From Bin87 sp965220505 (GTDB taxonomy: Bacteria > Chloroflexota > Dehalococcoidia > Lucifugimonadales > UBA3495), in contig CBDCQE010000001.1 in assembly GCA_965220505.1 (NCBI GenBank), forward strand, positions 2,354,881 through 2,418,880: DNA of 64,000 nucleotides, read 5' to 3'. Of this stretch, positions 8,202-16,759 are shown in pieces. The position numbers and the translations under genes are program-made. The notes beneath the pieces are model-generated. The model was not told the DNA's origin. It saw nothing but the letters and a program-made list of their open reading frames with translations, and did no database searches. Position 1 is the stretch's first letter. Each line of letters opens with the position of its first letter.

Positions 8202-9335
8202 CTAGATGAAGTTGAACTTCTCGAACGTCCCGTTCACCAGCGGCTGAGCATCCAGACCCATCCAGTTCTCCAGCAGGTCGGTGTAGATGCTGCGGAAGTC
8301 GTTGTTGAAATGCAGGTCGCCTTCCAGGAGCTTGTCCTCTTCCAGCGAGGGATACTCGCCGTACATCCCGCCCTTCACGTTGTCGCCCACCACGAACGCC
8401 ACGCCGCCGCTGCCGTGGTCGGTGCCCGAGCCGTTGTCGTGCACCCGGCGCCCGAACTCGGTGAAGACCAGCAGGGTCACGTTGTCGCTGGCCTCGTGCT
8501 CGCGCAGGTCATCCATGAAGTCGGCGATGGCGTTGGAGGTGTTCCCCCACAGGCTGGCGTGCGCCGCCAGCTCACCGGCGTGCGTGTCAAAGCTGTTGTA
8601 CGGAGCCGTCGTGTACAGGACCCGCGTCCCGAACCCGGCCAGGTGCACCTGGGCGATGTTCTTCATGTACTGGGCCACCACGTCCTGCCCGTACTCCACG
8701 CTGGAGCTGTACATCTCCGGCGCCGTGCTCAGGATGTCGGCGCCTTTCAGCGCGTCCGTTCCAGTCTGCGACAGGTATTCCACCACCGCGCTGCGGCCGA
8801 TGGTCGGCGAGTACATCTTGGAGAAGATGTCCAGCGCCTCCATACGCTGCTCCTCGGCATCAATGCCGGTCAGCACGCCGTAGGTCGCCAGGTTGCCCAC
8901 CGAGGCTACCGGCACGCCCGGGGCGGCCAGCGCCCGGGGCAGACCCCGGCCGAAGTTCACGCCGGTCAGCACGTTTTCCTTGTTGGGGTCAATCTCGCGG
9001 ATGGCCCGGCCCAGCCAGCCCTCGGTGCCCTGCTTGTCCGGCTCGCAGGTGTGCCAGATGTCCATGCTGCGGAAGTGGCTGCGGTTGGGGTTGGCGTAGC
9101 CCACGCCCTGGATGACGGCAACCTTGCCCTCGTCAAACAGCCTCTTCAACGGGCCCATGTTGGGGTTCAGGCCAACGTACCCGTCCAGGTCCAGAGCCTG
9201 GCCTTCCGGCACCCGCACGGACGGGCGGTTGTCGTAATACAGCGGGTCCCCGTGAGGCACCACCGTGTTCAGCGCATCGTTGCCGCCGGAAAGCTGGAGC
9301 ACCACCAGCACCGGATCTTTCTTCGTTGCGGTCAT
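8202..9335 (-). CDS. DUF1501 domain-containing protein (377 aa)
   Basis: Member of the DUF1501 family, an alkaline-phosphatase-like fold of unknown activity. The N-terminus has the typical VLQLSGGNDALNTVVPHGDP stretch (residues 11-30), and the C-terminal half has FTEFGRRVHDNGSGTDHGSGG, the family hallmark with likely metal-binding Asp and His. Unlike many homologues it has no twin-arginine signal. AAGGAGA lies 6 nt before ATG 9335. The start codon overlaps the stop of the preceding small gene (ATGA), indicating translational coupling. DUF1501 and DUF1800 proteins are usually encoded side by side; here three small genes separate them. Confidence 0.92.
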   Translation of the reverse strand: MTATKKDPVLVVLQLSGGNDALNTVVPHGDPLYYDNRPSVRVPEGQALDLDGYVGLNPNMGPLKRLFDEGKVAVIQGVGYANPNRSHFRSMDIWHTCEPDKQGTEGWLGRAIREIDPNKENVLTGVNFGRGLPRALAAPGVPVASVGNLATYGVLTGIDAEEQRMEALDIFSKMYSPTIGRSAVVEYLSQTGTDALKGADILSTAPEMYSSSVEYGQDVVAQYMKNIAQVHLAGFGTRVLYTTAPYNSFDTHAGELAAHASLWGNTSNAIADFMDDLREHEASDNVTLLVFTEFGRRVHDNGSGTDHGSGGVAFVVGDNVKGGMYGEYPSLEEDKLLEGDLHFNNDFRSIYTDLLENWMGLDAQPLVNGTFEKFNFI

Positions 9336-9676
9336 GTTGTTTCTCCTTTCGATGGAGTGGGTTGGCGTTGGTCGGGTGGCAATTCGTCAAAGGGTCTTCT
9401 ATTGGCCTCTGCGCGTTTTCGCCGGCGCTGCCAATGCTTCCAGCGTTGTTCGTTGATCGCCTGGCTTTCGGCGTATCCCACTGCGAAGCCTTCGGACCGG
9501 CCTTTGTCATAGCCCATGGCATAGGCGATCTTGTGTCCCAAAGCGTAGGCGCGCTGCCAAGTCTCCGGGAAGCCCTCGTCGCATCCTTCGGCACGCGCCA
9601 GGGCAAAGGTTCTATCGAAAGCTTTCGCCCTGAACTTGCGCCTCCGGTGTTCGAGCCATATTTCGGCCAGTACCAT
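9332..9676 (-). CDS. Small protein, MVLAEIW family (114 aa)
   Basis: Third of three tandem related small genes. It begins MVLAEIW, like the 50-residue protein upstream, and ends in a basic Trp-containing helix (QRWKHWQRRRKRAEA) and then FDELPP, a diverged form of the shared C-terminal motif. The middle insert (residues 17-75) is Gly/Ala/Tyr-rich and contains MGYDKGRSEGFAVGYAE, resembling a short helical repeat. Highly charged and without membrane segments. Overlaps the DUF1501 start by 4 bp. Function unknown; perhaps an accessory partner or translational coupler of DUF1501. Confidence 0.65.
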   Translation of the reverse strand: MVLAEIWLEHRRRKFRAKAFDRTFALARAEGCDEGFPETWQRAYALGHKIAYAMGYDKGRSEGFAVGYAESQAINEQRWKHWQRRRKRAEANRRPFDELPPDQRQPTPSKGETT

Positions 9677-9687
9677 CTTGCATCTTC

Positions 9688-9840
9688 CTAGCGGAACAAC
9701 CCTCGGTTTTCCAGCTTGGGCGGCGGCTCGTCGAAAGGTTCGCCTTTGGCCTCGGCTTCTTCACGGCGCCGGAGCCAGTCTTCCCAACGTTGCTGGAGGC
9801 GGCGCAACCGACGCTCAGTCCAAATTTCTGCGAGAACCAT
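9688..9840 (-). CDS. Small protein, MVLAEIW family (50 aa)
   Basis: ATG 9840 to TAG 9690-9688 encodes a 50-residue protein starting MVLAEIWTERRLRR and ending with RREEAEAKGEPFDEPPPKLE plus a short tail. The C-terminal motif is nearly identical to that of the 138-residue protein encoded just upstream, and the first seven residues match the 114-residue protein just downstream. Gaps on both sides are 11 bp. The conservation of the reading frame between copies is the main evidence that it is real. The amphipathic, highly charged helix suggests protein or membrane-surface binding, but no function is known. Confidence 0.65.
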   Translation of the reverse strand: MVLAEIWTERRLRRLQQRWEDWLRRREEAEAKGEPFDEPPPKLENRGLFR

Positions 9841-9851
9841 CTTGCGTTTTC

Positions 9852-10268
9852 CTAACGGCGCGATGTCGACCGGTTTTCCAGTTTCGGTGGAGGTTCGTTA
9901 AAGGGTTCGCCTTTGGCCTCGGCCTCTTCACGTCGCTGCAACCAGGCTTCCCATTCAGCCTGATTACGCTGCACGGCTTCCTCGACTTTGCGTTTGGTCC
10001 ACATTGCACCGATAACCACTCTGCTTACCTCCGTGATGACGGGCGATGCTATCAGGGCCACTCCGCCGGCCTTCAACACTTCACCAACGACGACGTACTG
10101 AATCTCCTGCCATCCGGTTATCTGTTGTGTCACCAGTGCGAAAAGCGTGTCGGTAACGGACAGATATACGGTGATGATGGTATAGACGGCGAGGTACCAC
10201 GGCAACGCCTCCGCGCTGATGCTGGGTATCCCAATGCGTCCGTTCCGCCGCTCCTCTTGGTTGCGCAT
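9852..10268 (-). CDS. Membrane protein with MVLAEIW-family C-terminal motif (138 aa)
   Basis: Two hydrophobic segments at about residues 22-46 and 60-84 precede a charged helix with WEAWLQRREEAEAKGEPF and then NEPPPKLENR, the motif shared with the 50-residue neighbour. The N-terminus is basic (RNQEERRNGR). It begins 69 bp after the DUF1800 stop and shares its strand, so it is probably in the same operon. It looks like a membrane-anchored version of the small-protein family. No known domain is recognised. Confidence 0.65.
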   Translation of the reverse strand: MRNQEERRNGRIGIPSISAEALPWYLAVYTIITVYLSVTDTLFALVTQQITGWQEIQYVVVGEVLKAGGVALIASPVITEVSRVVIGAMWTKRKVEEAVQRNQAEWEAWLQRREEAEAKGEPFNEPPPKLENRSTSRR

Positions 10269-10337
10269 TCGTCGCCCCGGTTGTCGGCTGCCCCGGCCGC
10301 CGCTCGGCGATCCGGGGCAACCTTAACCGAACGATGG

Positions 10338-11735
10338 CTATGCGAACTGGTACTCCTGCGTGCTCACAATCAGCTGCAGGGTCTGCGCGATGGTATCCGA
10401 GTACTCCGGCGTCCCCGGAGCCGCGTTGCCGACGAAGGCAACCAACTGGTCCCGCGTCTCGGACGCCAACTCGTAGGCTCCCACCATCTCCAGGCACCGG
10501 TCAACGATGCTCTCGGCCGTGTTCACCTGCTCTTCGCCCAGCCGCGCCACGATGTCCCGGATGCCCGGCAGGCTGGTGTTGCCCACCTGGTCCGCGGCGA
10601 AGTTGATCCGCTCCACCAGCGTGCCCGAGTCGATCCACTCGGCGCCAGTGTGCCAGCCCTCCACCGTGGGCGGGTTCATCAGGTCCTGCCCCATGTACCG
10701 GATGGTGTTGGCCAGCGGGTTGAGGCCCAGCTTCGGCGACGTGAAGTCCTGCACCAAGCGCATCGTGCCGATCACCACCTCGGTCGGGCTCTTCACCTTC
10801 TCGAAGCGGGCGTTCTTGAAGAAGTCGGAGTTGAACATGACCCGCAGCATCGCGGTCAGGTTGTAGCCGGAGTCGAAGTACGTCTGCTCCAGCAGCGCGA
10901 TGGCTTCGGGGTCCCGCGGCGCGGTGTTCTGCCAGGCCGGCACCTGCACCTCGTCCGCCACGAAGAAGTTGTACAGGTGGCGCGACACGAACCGGGCCGC
11001 CGACTGTTGCCGGGCGATGATGTCAACGATGTCGTCGCCGTTGAAGTTGCCCGTCTCGCCCAGGAACGTCTTGTCCTCGTTGTCGTGGTCGTACGGGTTG
11101 TAGATGAAGTTCGACTCGTACCGGCCGTAGGGATACCGCGGCACGGCGTTGGTGATGGTCCAGCCGGTAAAGGCGCGGGCCGCTTCCTTCACGTCGTCCT
11201 CGGAGTAGTTGGCCTGGCCGTCCATTCCGACGCCCATGGAGAACAGTTCCAGCAACTCGCGGCCCCAGTTCTCGTTGATGGCGCCCTTGTGGCTCATGCA
11301 GTTGTCCAGGTAGAACACCATGGCCGGGTCCCGGGCCAGGCCCTTGAGCAGGACGTCGAAGCTGCCCATGCCCAGGTCGCGGAACATGTCCAGCTGCAGC
11401 TGGATCTGCCGTCCGTGCTCGCACTTGGAGTTCCCCGTGCACAGGATCCCGTGCCAGAACAGGGCCATCTTCTCCTGTAGGGGGCGCTTGGTGTTGATCA
11501 TTCGGTAGGTGAGATACGCCTGGTTCACTTCCAGCGCGTTCATCTCTTTCCAGTCGACGAAGTGCCGCTCCAGGATGTCCATTTCCAGGTCAGGCTGGGC
11601 AATGGGATTGAGCAGTTCTTCGACGGTGGCTTCGTAGCCTGCGGCGGCGCGCTGTTCCAGCTCGGCGTAGGTGGCGCCGAAACCGGCCCGACGCATCAGG
11701 TGCGCCATCTGGGCAATTTCCTGGTTGGTGGGCAT
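10338..11735 (-). CDS. DUF1800 domain-containing protein (465 aa)
   Basis: Member of the DUF1800 family, usually paired with DUF1501 and of unknown biochemical role. The N-terminus (MAHLMRRAGFGATYAELEQ, about residues 9-27) is diagnostic, as are FWHGILC and the INENWGRELLELFSMG stretch in the middle. ATG at 11735 is chosen because AGGAGGTAA lies 6 nt upstream; the frame is open for another 24 codons. It is first in a minus-strand cluster with three small genes, DUF1501 and the NHL protein. No signal peptide is seen, matching the lack of one in the DUF1501 protein. Confidence 0.92.
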   Translation of the reverse strand: MPTNQEIAQMAHLMRRAGFGATYAELEQRAAAGYEATVEELLNPIAQPDLEMDILERHFVDWKEMNALEVNQAYLTYRMINTKRPLQEKMALFWHGILCTGNSKCEHGRQIQLQLDMFRDLGMGSFDVLLKGLARDPAMVFYLDNCMSHKGAINENWGRELLELFSMGVGMDGQANYSEDDVKEAARAFTGWTITNAVPRYPYGRYESNFIYNPYDHDNEDKTFLGETGNFNGDDIVDIIARQQSAARFVSRHLYNFFVADEVQVPAWQNTAPRDPEAIALLEQTYFDSGYNLTAMLRVMFNSDFFKNARFEKVKSPTEVVIGTMRLVQDFTSPKLGLNPLANTIRYMGQDLMNPPTVEGWHTGAEWIDSGTLVERINFAADQVGNTSLPGIRDIVARLGEEQVNTAESIVDRCLEMVGAYELASETRDQLVAFVGNAAPGTPEYSDTIAQTLQLIVSTQEYQFA

Positions 11736-11909
11736 AACCGTTACCTCCTGGGGATTGTGACGATTTCGACCCCTAAAGGGCCGATTTGCGACGGTTACCG
11801 CAAGCACATAGGCCGACCAGCATGCGCACGAGGCAACCTCGTGTAAGTAGCCGCATCCTACGCGCCGGGGAATTAGGGTGTCAAGGAAAACGAGTGTGTG
11901 TGCATATGC

Positions 11910-13193
11910 CTATTGGGATTCGTATCCGCAAAGGCAGTCTCGTATGACCCGATTCATCTCAGGAAATTCGTTGACGGCAAAGGCCTCCACCCATCGCACC
12001 ATCTTGTCGCGCACCGCTTCGTCATCCCAATTGTCGTAATCGGCATCAGTTGTGATAGGCCCCTTCACGTCAAGGCGTGTATACGAACCGCTAAAACTCT
12101 CGCCGGCGCGGCTGAACAAATCGGGGTGTTGAGCGACCCCGGAGTGTATCGCCCGGCGGACCGCCTCATCCGTTCCCGGACCCAGTGTGCAGATCAGTTG
12201 GGGGTGACCCTGCCGGAAATCGAAGCCAAACGTGACCAGTGACCCGGAACCCCAACCGGTCCCCGTTTTGAAAGCGTCAAATCCATCCCAATCTACGGAC
12301 CGAAAGAACAGCAGCCTGGGCTCCCTAGGCTCTTCCCAATCCAGCACCCAGCCTTGTTGATGGTCGATGGCCGCCTTGAATATCTCCTTCCCCTCCGACA
12401 CGAAATCCGGCTTGTGCTCGATCAGCAGTTCGATGGCTTGCCGGTGCTCCAGGTAAATCTGCCGGGCCAGTTGCCTGACATTGGTGTCCGTGTCGGCCAC
12501 GATCCTCCTCCTCAAGGTGGTTGCGTACTGCCCCAAGAACGCGCTTACGTCTTCCGGTAGCAGACTGACTCTGTTGCTGATGGACTGCTCTACCAACTGC
12601 AAAACCGTCGCGTAGCTCACGGGTGTCCAGTGTTCCTGCTCTTCCGGTCTAATAGGGAACGTGCCTCTAGGCGACAAAAACACGTGGTGCTTGTCAAAGC
12701 CAGGGTATCCTTCTGCCAACGCCAAGCGGTAGCGCGTCAGTTGCTCGCTGTGCTCATTGGAGAAAATCTTGTTCTCCACCGCGCACAGGAAGCGCTCATC
12801 GCGGTTCAACAACAGGATATCCAGATACCCTTCTCGGCCATCTACCACGTTCCGCCATTCCGGCATTACTGTGGTAGCCGACCAATCGAACCCAGGTCTG
12901 TCAGACAAGGTAACTGTGCGGATGCCTGCAGACCTAGCTTGTGCAATAGTCTCGAGCACAAAGCCGCTAAGAAACTGGTGCTTATCCCCGTGGCTACCGC
13001 GCGGGTCCAATAGCCAGGACAAAAATCTGGAATGAAACTCTTCGGATCCCGAAACGCCTAGGAACGCCAGAGCGTCGAACTCGGAGTGTTGTTCCTCGAT
13101 CAGACCTTCCAGTTTGGCCATGTCGGCATTAGCGCCGGTAGATGCCCTTAGCGCCAGTAACGCACGGTACTCCGAATTCACCCCTTCCTCCAT
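11910..13193 (-). CDS. PD-(D/E)XK nuclease-superfamily protein (427 aa)
   Basis: Residues about 35-175 carry the nuclease core: HSRFLSWLLDPRG, then YLDILLLNRDERF with D125 and AVENKIFSNEHSEQL with E140 and K142, giving the D-x(n)-ExK arrangement. The fold matches PDDEXK_4-type proteins found near defence and restriction loci. The C-terminal half is not recognised. ATG 13193 is favoured because GGAGGA lies 10 nt upstream; a GTG at 13217 is an alternative. It stands alone with no methyltransferase or helicase nearby, so it may be a solitary nuclease or an accessory of DNA repair. Codons are somewhat less GC-rich at third positions than in neighbouring genes, compatible with transfer. Confidence 0.8.
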   Translation of the reverse strand: MEEGVNSEYRALLALRASTGANADMAKLEGLIEEQHSEFDALAFLGVSGSEEFHSRFLSWLLDPRGSHGDKHQFLSGFVLETIAQARSAGIRTVTLSDRPGFDWSATTVMPEWRNVVDGREGYLDILLLNRDERFLCAVENKIFSNEHSEQLTRYRLALAEGYPGFDKHHVFLSPRGTFPIRPEEQEHWTPVSYATVLQLVEQSISNRVSLLPEDVSAFLGQYATTLRRRIVADTDTNVRQLARQIYLEHRQAIELLIEHKPDFVSEGKEIFKAAIDHQQGWVLDWEEPREPRLLFFRSVDWDGFDAFKTGTGWGSGSLVTFGFDFRQGHPQLICTLGPGTDEAVRRAIHSGVAQHPDLFSRAGESFSGSYTRLDVKGPITTDADYDNWDDEAVRDKMVRWVEAFAVNEFPEMNRVIRDCLCGYESQ

Positions 13194-13291
13194 ACTCAAT
13201 TCTTCCTCCAACCCCACAGGTCAGTTGTCGAGGTCTCTATGCTCGTAATCTGTAACGCAACAAGAACCTTATGCGCACCTAGAGGTAGCTA

Positions 13292-14035
13292 CTACACTGG
13301 CTGAAACCCCGCCACCCGATCCTTCACCCATGCCCCCACCTCAGCACCAAACGCCGGCTCCGGCGGCGGCTCGTGATACCGCGCCACCTGCCCGTAGCGG
13401 GCGGTGTGGTGCAGCCTATTGACGATGGCGCCCAGGTCAACCTCCAATTCTTCGTCCCTGTCCAGCAGGGGCAATGGGAACTTGGGGATGGCCTGCTGTA
13501 CGGTGAACGGATACAGCAGCGCGCTGGGATGCTCCAAACCGCGGCATACCAAAATGCGGTAGTCGCTGGCCGGCAACGATGTTTCCAGAGGCATTGGCTG
13601 CCAACCGCGCAGCAGATCTATCTCCACCAGGTTGACGTATCTGGCGGCAATTACTTCCCTCTTGCGGAGGTAGCGGTAACGTCCTGTCCCCGGCGCTTTG
13701 TTTGTAGGCGATAGAACTTCGATAACGGTGACAACTTCCCGGTCAGGCGCAGCCTCAACCTGCAACCAGGTAACCTTGACTTCCCGGGGCATCAGAACCC
13801 GCACCGCGTTGGTGTCTTCCAACGAGGGAGTAGGGGCCCTGCGCGTCATGCTCTCAGCCTGACCACACAGGTACTCAACCTCTGTGCGCTGTTTTAGGTC
13901 AGCACGGTATTTGTGAGGCAGCCGCGGCCCTATGTCATTGGCCAAGGCGGAAATTAACGCATTGTGAAAATCCCGCCATAAATGCGGCCTTTCTAAGTAC
14001 GGATTCATCCCGGGAAACGGGTTGTCGTACTTCAT
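13292..14035 (-). CDS. DUF4058 family protein (247 aa)
   Basis: Begins NPFPGMNPYLERPHLWRDFH, the conserved opening of DUF4058, with a later ALANDIGPRLPHKYRA stretch and a central VVTVIEVLSPTNKAPG segment. The E-x-LSP-x-NK element resembles the ExK half of restriction-like folds such as Uma2, although catalytic activity is unproven. Domains of this kind are common in Chloroflexota and Cyanobacteria and often occur in many copies. ATG 14035 sits 42 bp beyond the stop of the CoA-binding gene. No operon partner is evident. Confidence 0.85.
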   Translation of the reverse strand: MKYDNPFPGMNPYLERPHLWRDFHNALISALANDIGPRLPHKYRADLKQRTEVEYLCGQAESMTRRAPTPSLEDTNAVRVLMPREVKVTWLQVEAAPDREVVTVIEVLSPTNKAPGTGRYRYLRKREVIAARYVNLVEIDLLRGWQPMPLETSLPASDYRILVCRGLEHPSALLYPFTVQQAIPKFPLPLLDRDEELEVDLGAIVNRLHHTARYGQVARYHEPPPEPAFGAEVGAWVKDRVAGFQPV

Positions 14036-14077
14036 GGCCGTTGTTCTCCCGCGGTGCCGCCCCGTGTCCGTCCCCGG

Positions 14078-14503
14078 TCAGCCGCCCCGTCGCCGCTTGT
14101 GCTGCCGCAGGATGCAGTCATCCATGATGACGCCCAGCCCGGCCTCCCGCGCCCATTCCGCCGCCGCCTGGTCCACCACCCCGTCCTGCATCCACACGTA
14201 CCGCGCCCCGATGCTGACCGCGTCGTCCGTGACTGCGCCGGCAAACTCGCTGCGCCGGAACACGTCCACTAGGTCAATCGCCGCTCCCTGCGCCTGCGCC
14301 GCCGCCGATGCCGCGTCCAGGTCGTCGTAAGATTGCTCGCCCAGCACCGTCGCGCCCTGCAGCGCCGGGTTCACCGGGATGATCCGGTACCCCTGCGACT
14401 GCATGTAACGCGACACCCCGTGGCTATCCCGCGCCGGATTGTCCGACAGACCCACCACGGCAATCGTCTTCACGTTGTCCAGAATTTCGTCAATCAAGTC
14501 CAT
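14078..14503 (-). CDS. CoA-binding (Rossmann) domain protein (141 aa)
   Basis: A single CoA_binding_2 domain. The N-terminal TIAVVGLSDNPARDS (residues 13-27) is the nucleotide loop, followed by GYRIIPVNPALQG and IDLVDVFRRSEF. This is the YccU-type stand-alone version of the CoA-binding half of succinyl-CoA synthetase. It is cytoplasmic, and its partner enzyme is unknown. GAGGAAAATTT directly before ATG 14503 is a good ribosome binding site. The C-terminus is basic (KRRRGG). Confidence 0.88.
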   Translation of the reverse strand: MDLIDEILDNVKTIAVVGLSDNPARDSHGVSRYMQSQGYRIIPVNPALQGATVLGEQSYDDLDAASAAAQAQGAAIDLVDVFRRSEFAGAVTDDAVSIGARYVWMQDGVVDQAAAEWAREAGLGVIMDDCILRQHKRRRGG

Positions 14504-14520
14504 AAATTTTCCTCACACCG

Positions 14521-14596
14521 ATATAACAGGATGAACAGGATTTCAGGATTGCTATCTGCCAAATCAATCCTGTCCATCCTGTTCATCGATGTAAAG
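14521..14596. repeat. Short family B palindromic repeat
   Basis: An inverted repeat built from ACAGGATGAACAGGATT and its near complement AATCCTGTCCATCCTGT, ending CATCGATGTAAA. The same arms form the inner part of the family B elements at 20820-21008 and 27471-27645. The outer CTCACGCGTAC ends are missing in this copy. Confidence 0.65.
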
Positions 14597-14608
14597 CTTG
14601 ATTTGCAG

Positions 14609-14983
14609 TCAGCGGCTGGCCGTGCTGTCGCTGCTGGTGATGGTGATGTGCCCCATGTAGCCGTTGGCCGTGGCGCCGTGCCAGTGGTTCTCCCCGGCCT
14701 TGATCTGGACCACGTCGCCCACGCCCACGTGATGCTCTTCGGTCTCGTTGGCCACGATGCCGTTGCCCACCGTGATCACCAGTATCTGGTCGCTGCTGTG
14801 CACGTGCCATCCCGTCTGCGCGCCCTTCTCAAAGTTCACCACACTGGCGTTGAAAAAGTCGCTCTCCCCCTCGGGGATGATGGGCTGGCGGGTCCGGTGC
14901 ACATCGCCGCCGGTCCATCCCGGCACTGCCTCCGCCGTTCCCAGCGGCACGTGCTCCACGTTCGCAATCCGTACTACGCGCAT
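14609..14983 (-). CDS. Cupin-domain protein (124 aa)
   Basis: Single-domain beta-barrel cupin. Cupin motif 1 is around GWHVHSSDQILVI (two His and a downstream acidic position) and motif 2 is around VGDVVQIKAGENHWHGA. These His residues would bind a divalent metal. AAGGAGG precedes ATG 14983 by 7 nt. Stand-alone cupins of this size include isomerases, dioxygenases and regulators, and the sequence does not decide between them. Confidence 0.87.
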   Translation of the reverse strand: MRVVRIANVEHVPLGTAEAVPGWTGGDVHRTRQPIIPEGESDFFNASVVNFEKGAQTGWHVHSSDQILVITVGNGIVANETEEHHVGVGDVVQIKAGENHWHGATANGYMGHITITSSDSTASR

Positions 14984-15022
14984 GATTTTGCCTCCTTGTG
15001 CTTGGTGTGTTGTTTTAGGGTT

Positions 15023-15247
15023 CTAGGCGGAAATCGGTTGCTTCAACTTTTCCAGCAACTCGGCGTCCGTCTCAAACTCCAGATCCAGCAGCCCCCGGGC
15101 CATCCGGCGGGCTACCCTCTGGTCTTCGTCGTTGCCGGTAGTAAGGAGCTCGAGTATATCTGCCATCATCTCGAGGCGGAATTGAGGGTCGCGCTGTAGC
15201 ATCTCACGCGCTCCTATCTTCCAATCTTGCGACCGCGGTACTGTCAT
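15023..15247 (-). CDS. Probable antitoxin of the RelE/HigB-type pair (74 aa)
   Basis: A small acidic helical protein lying immediately downstream of the toxin-like gene on the same strand. ATG 15247 has GGAG 7 nt upstream; the in-frame GTG at 15250 overlaps the toxin TAG. The sequence shows two helical segments (QFRLEMMADILELLTTG and RVARRMARGLLDLEFE). I do not see a clear helix-turn-helix or MazE/PhD motif, so assignment rests on gene order and size. Confidence 0.6.
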   Translation of the reverse strand: MTVPRSQDWKIGAREMLQRDPQFRLEMMADILELLTTGNDEDQRVARRMARGLLDLEFETDAELLEKLKQPISA

Positions 15248-15249
15248 CA

Positions 15250-15573
15250 CTAATCTCCTGGCCGGCCTCTGTGATCACGCCATCTGGCTTGAGCACGTAG
15301 GATATCGCTACGTTGATCGCTCTTGTCCCCGCCTCCAAGCAGGATGACAAGCATCGGCCCATTCCATGCGAAATAGATCCGGTATCCGGGGCCGAAATCG
15401 ACCCGCCGTTCGATTACCCCTTCTCCCACATGGCGACAGTCTCCAAGATTTCCCTCTTCCATCCGGGCCACGACGCTGAGAATACGGCGCCGCACCTCAC
15501 GCGGCAGGTCTTCTACCCAACGGTCAAACGGGCTCCGCCCTCGTCGGTCCAAGTATGCGCGAACTTCCGGCAT
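15250..15573 (-). CDS. RelE/HigB-like toxin (107 aa)
   Basis: Shows the addiction-module killer protein pattern: a substrate-side SPFDRWVEDLPREVRRRI segment, GDCRHVGEGVIERRVDFGPGYRIYFAW in the core, and ILLGGGDKSDQRSDI near the C-terminus. Such proteins are ribosome-dependent mRNA nucleases that halt translation until the antitoxin binds. The toxin comes first and its stop abuts the antitoxin start, the order seen in HigBA-type loci. ATG 15573 lacks a Shine-Dalgarno; TAGAAT lies 6 nt upstream, suggesting a leaderless transcript. Confidence 0.85.
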   Translation of the reverse strand: MPEVRAYLDRRGRSPFDRWVEDLPREVRRRILSVVARMEEGNLGDCRHVGEGVIERRVDFGPGYRIYFAWNGPMLVILLGGGDKSDQRSDILRAQARWRDHRGRPGD

Positions 15574-15579
15574 ATCAGC

Positions 15580-15585
15580 ATTCTA
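15580..15585 (-). promoter_or_regulatory. -10 box for a probable leaderless toxin transcript
   Basis: The minus strand reads TAGAAT, with 6 nt between it and the toxin ATG at 15573. No ribosome binding site lies in that gap. The spacing would put the transcription start at or next to the A of the ATG. Confidence 0.4.
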
Positions 15586-15649
15586 TCGCGCGACCCGGAT
15601 GCGGCCGGCGTTGCGCGCCGACCCCATCCGCAAATTAAACGTCGACGGA

Positions 15650-16552
15650 TTACTTCGCCGGCACGGGCACGCCGGCAATCTTCACCGGCACGCTCCCCAC
15701 GGTGTTCCGGCTGGTGAAGTACAGCGTCTTCCAGTCTGCCCCGCCGAAGCACAGGTTGGTCGTCGCCGGTTGCCCATGCACCACGATGCCCAGCGTCTCG
15801 CCGCCGGCGTTCATGATGTGCAGGCCGCCGGACCCGCCGCAGTAAACGTTGCCCTCAACGTCCACCTTCATCCCGTCCGGCACGCCCTCCCGCTCGCCGC
15901 GCAGGTCCTTGAACAGCCGGTCCGACGCCAGCGCCACTGAGCCGTCGTCCTGCACGTCGAACGCGCGGATGATCCCCCGTCGCGAGTCGTTGATGTACAG
16001 CACCGTCTCATCGGGATTGAACGCCAGCCCGTTGGGCACCACGAAGTCAGACACCAGCAGCGTCAGCGTACCCAAATCCGGCGAAATGCGGTACACGCCC
16101 GAGATGGTCTGCTCCCACTGCTCCCGCGGCCGTCGGAACGTCCACGGGTCGGTGAAGTAGATGCTCCCGTCCGATTTCACCACCACGTCGTTGGGACGGT
16201 TCAACTGCCGACCCTGGAACTGGTTGGCCAGCACCGTGGTCGACCCGTCGTGCTCCAGCCGGCTGACGCGGCGGCCGTCGTGCTCCGCGGCGATCAGCCG
16301 ACCCTGCTGGTCGCGGGTCAGCCCGTTGTGCCGGTTCACCGGCTCGGCTTCCACGGTGACGCCCGAGCCGGGCGTGTACCGCATTCGGCGGTTGTTGTGG
16401 ATGTCGCTGAACAGCAGATAGCCGCCGTCGCTCCACCATAGCGGCCCTTCGGCGGGACCCTCGTCCCCTCCGAACCCCGACCCATGCTCCTCAATAGGTG
16501 CGTCGGTGTCGATGATGGCGTCCAGGGCAGAAGACAACTTTTCGATTGGCAT
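15650..16552 (-). CDS. SMP-30/gluconolactonase-family protein (300 aa)
   Basis: A six-bladed propeller hydrolase family acting on sugar lactones. The N-terminal EGPLWW contains the metal-binding Glu; RPNDVVVKSDGSIYFTDP carries the Asn and Asp of the metal site, and PNGLAFNPDETVLYINDS a further Asn and Asp. ATG 16552 has AGGAGG 7 nt upstream, so the open extension to 16666 is not used. No signal peptide. Probably hydrolyses a lactone in sugar catabolism; substrate unknown. Confidence 0.9.
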   Translation of the reverse strand: MPIEKLSSALDAIIDTDAPIEEHGSGFGGDEGPAEGPLWWSDGGYLLFSDIHNNRRMRYTPGSGVTVEAEPVNRHNGLTRDQQGRLIAAEHDGRRVSRLEHDGSTTVLANQFQGRQLNRPNDVVVKSDGSIYFTDPWTFRRPREQWEQTISGVYRISPDLGTLTLLVSDFVVPNGLAFNPDETVLYINDSRRGIIRAFDVQDDGSVALASDRLFKDLRGEREGVPDGMKVDVEGNVYCGGSGGLHIMNAGGETLGIVVHGQPATTNLCFGGADWKTLYFTSRNTVGSVPVKIAGVPVPAK

Positions 16553-16759
16553 GGTTGCGCCTCCTGGTGTGTCCGGCGTCCGTTCCGGCGGACCGGTGAC
16601 GCCCGGGATACTGGGGTAGTTCGCGCCGCCATTGTATGCCCGCCAACCGGGCCGCGCAAACCGCACCGGAACCGCCGCCTGCCCTTCGCAGCCCGGTGCG
16701 CAATCCCCTGGACCCGAGCCGATGGCGCTCTATCTGTCTCCCCGAATCTGTTGTCTCCC

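Noticed and set aside
8166..11480. Long plus-strand frames opposite DUF1501 and DUF1800
   Set aside because: Shadows caused by strong codon bias; products are rich in His, Arg, Val and Gln without recognisable structure.
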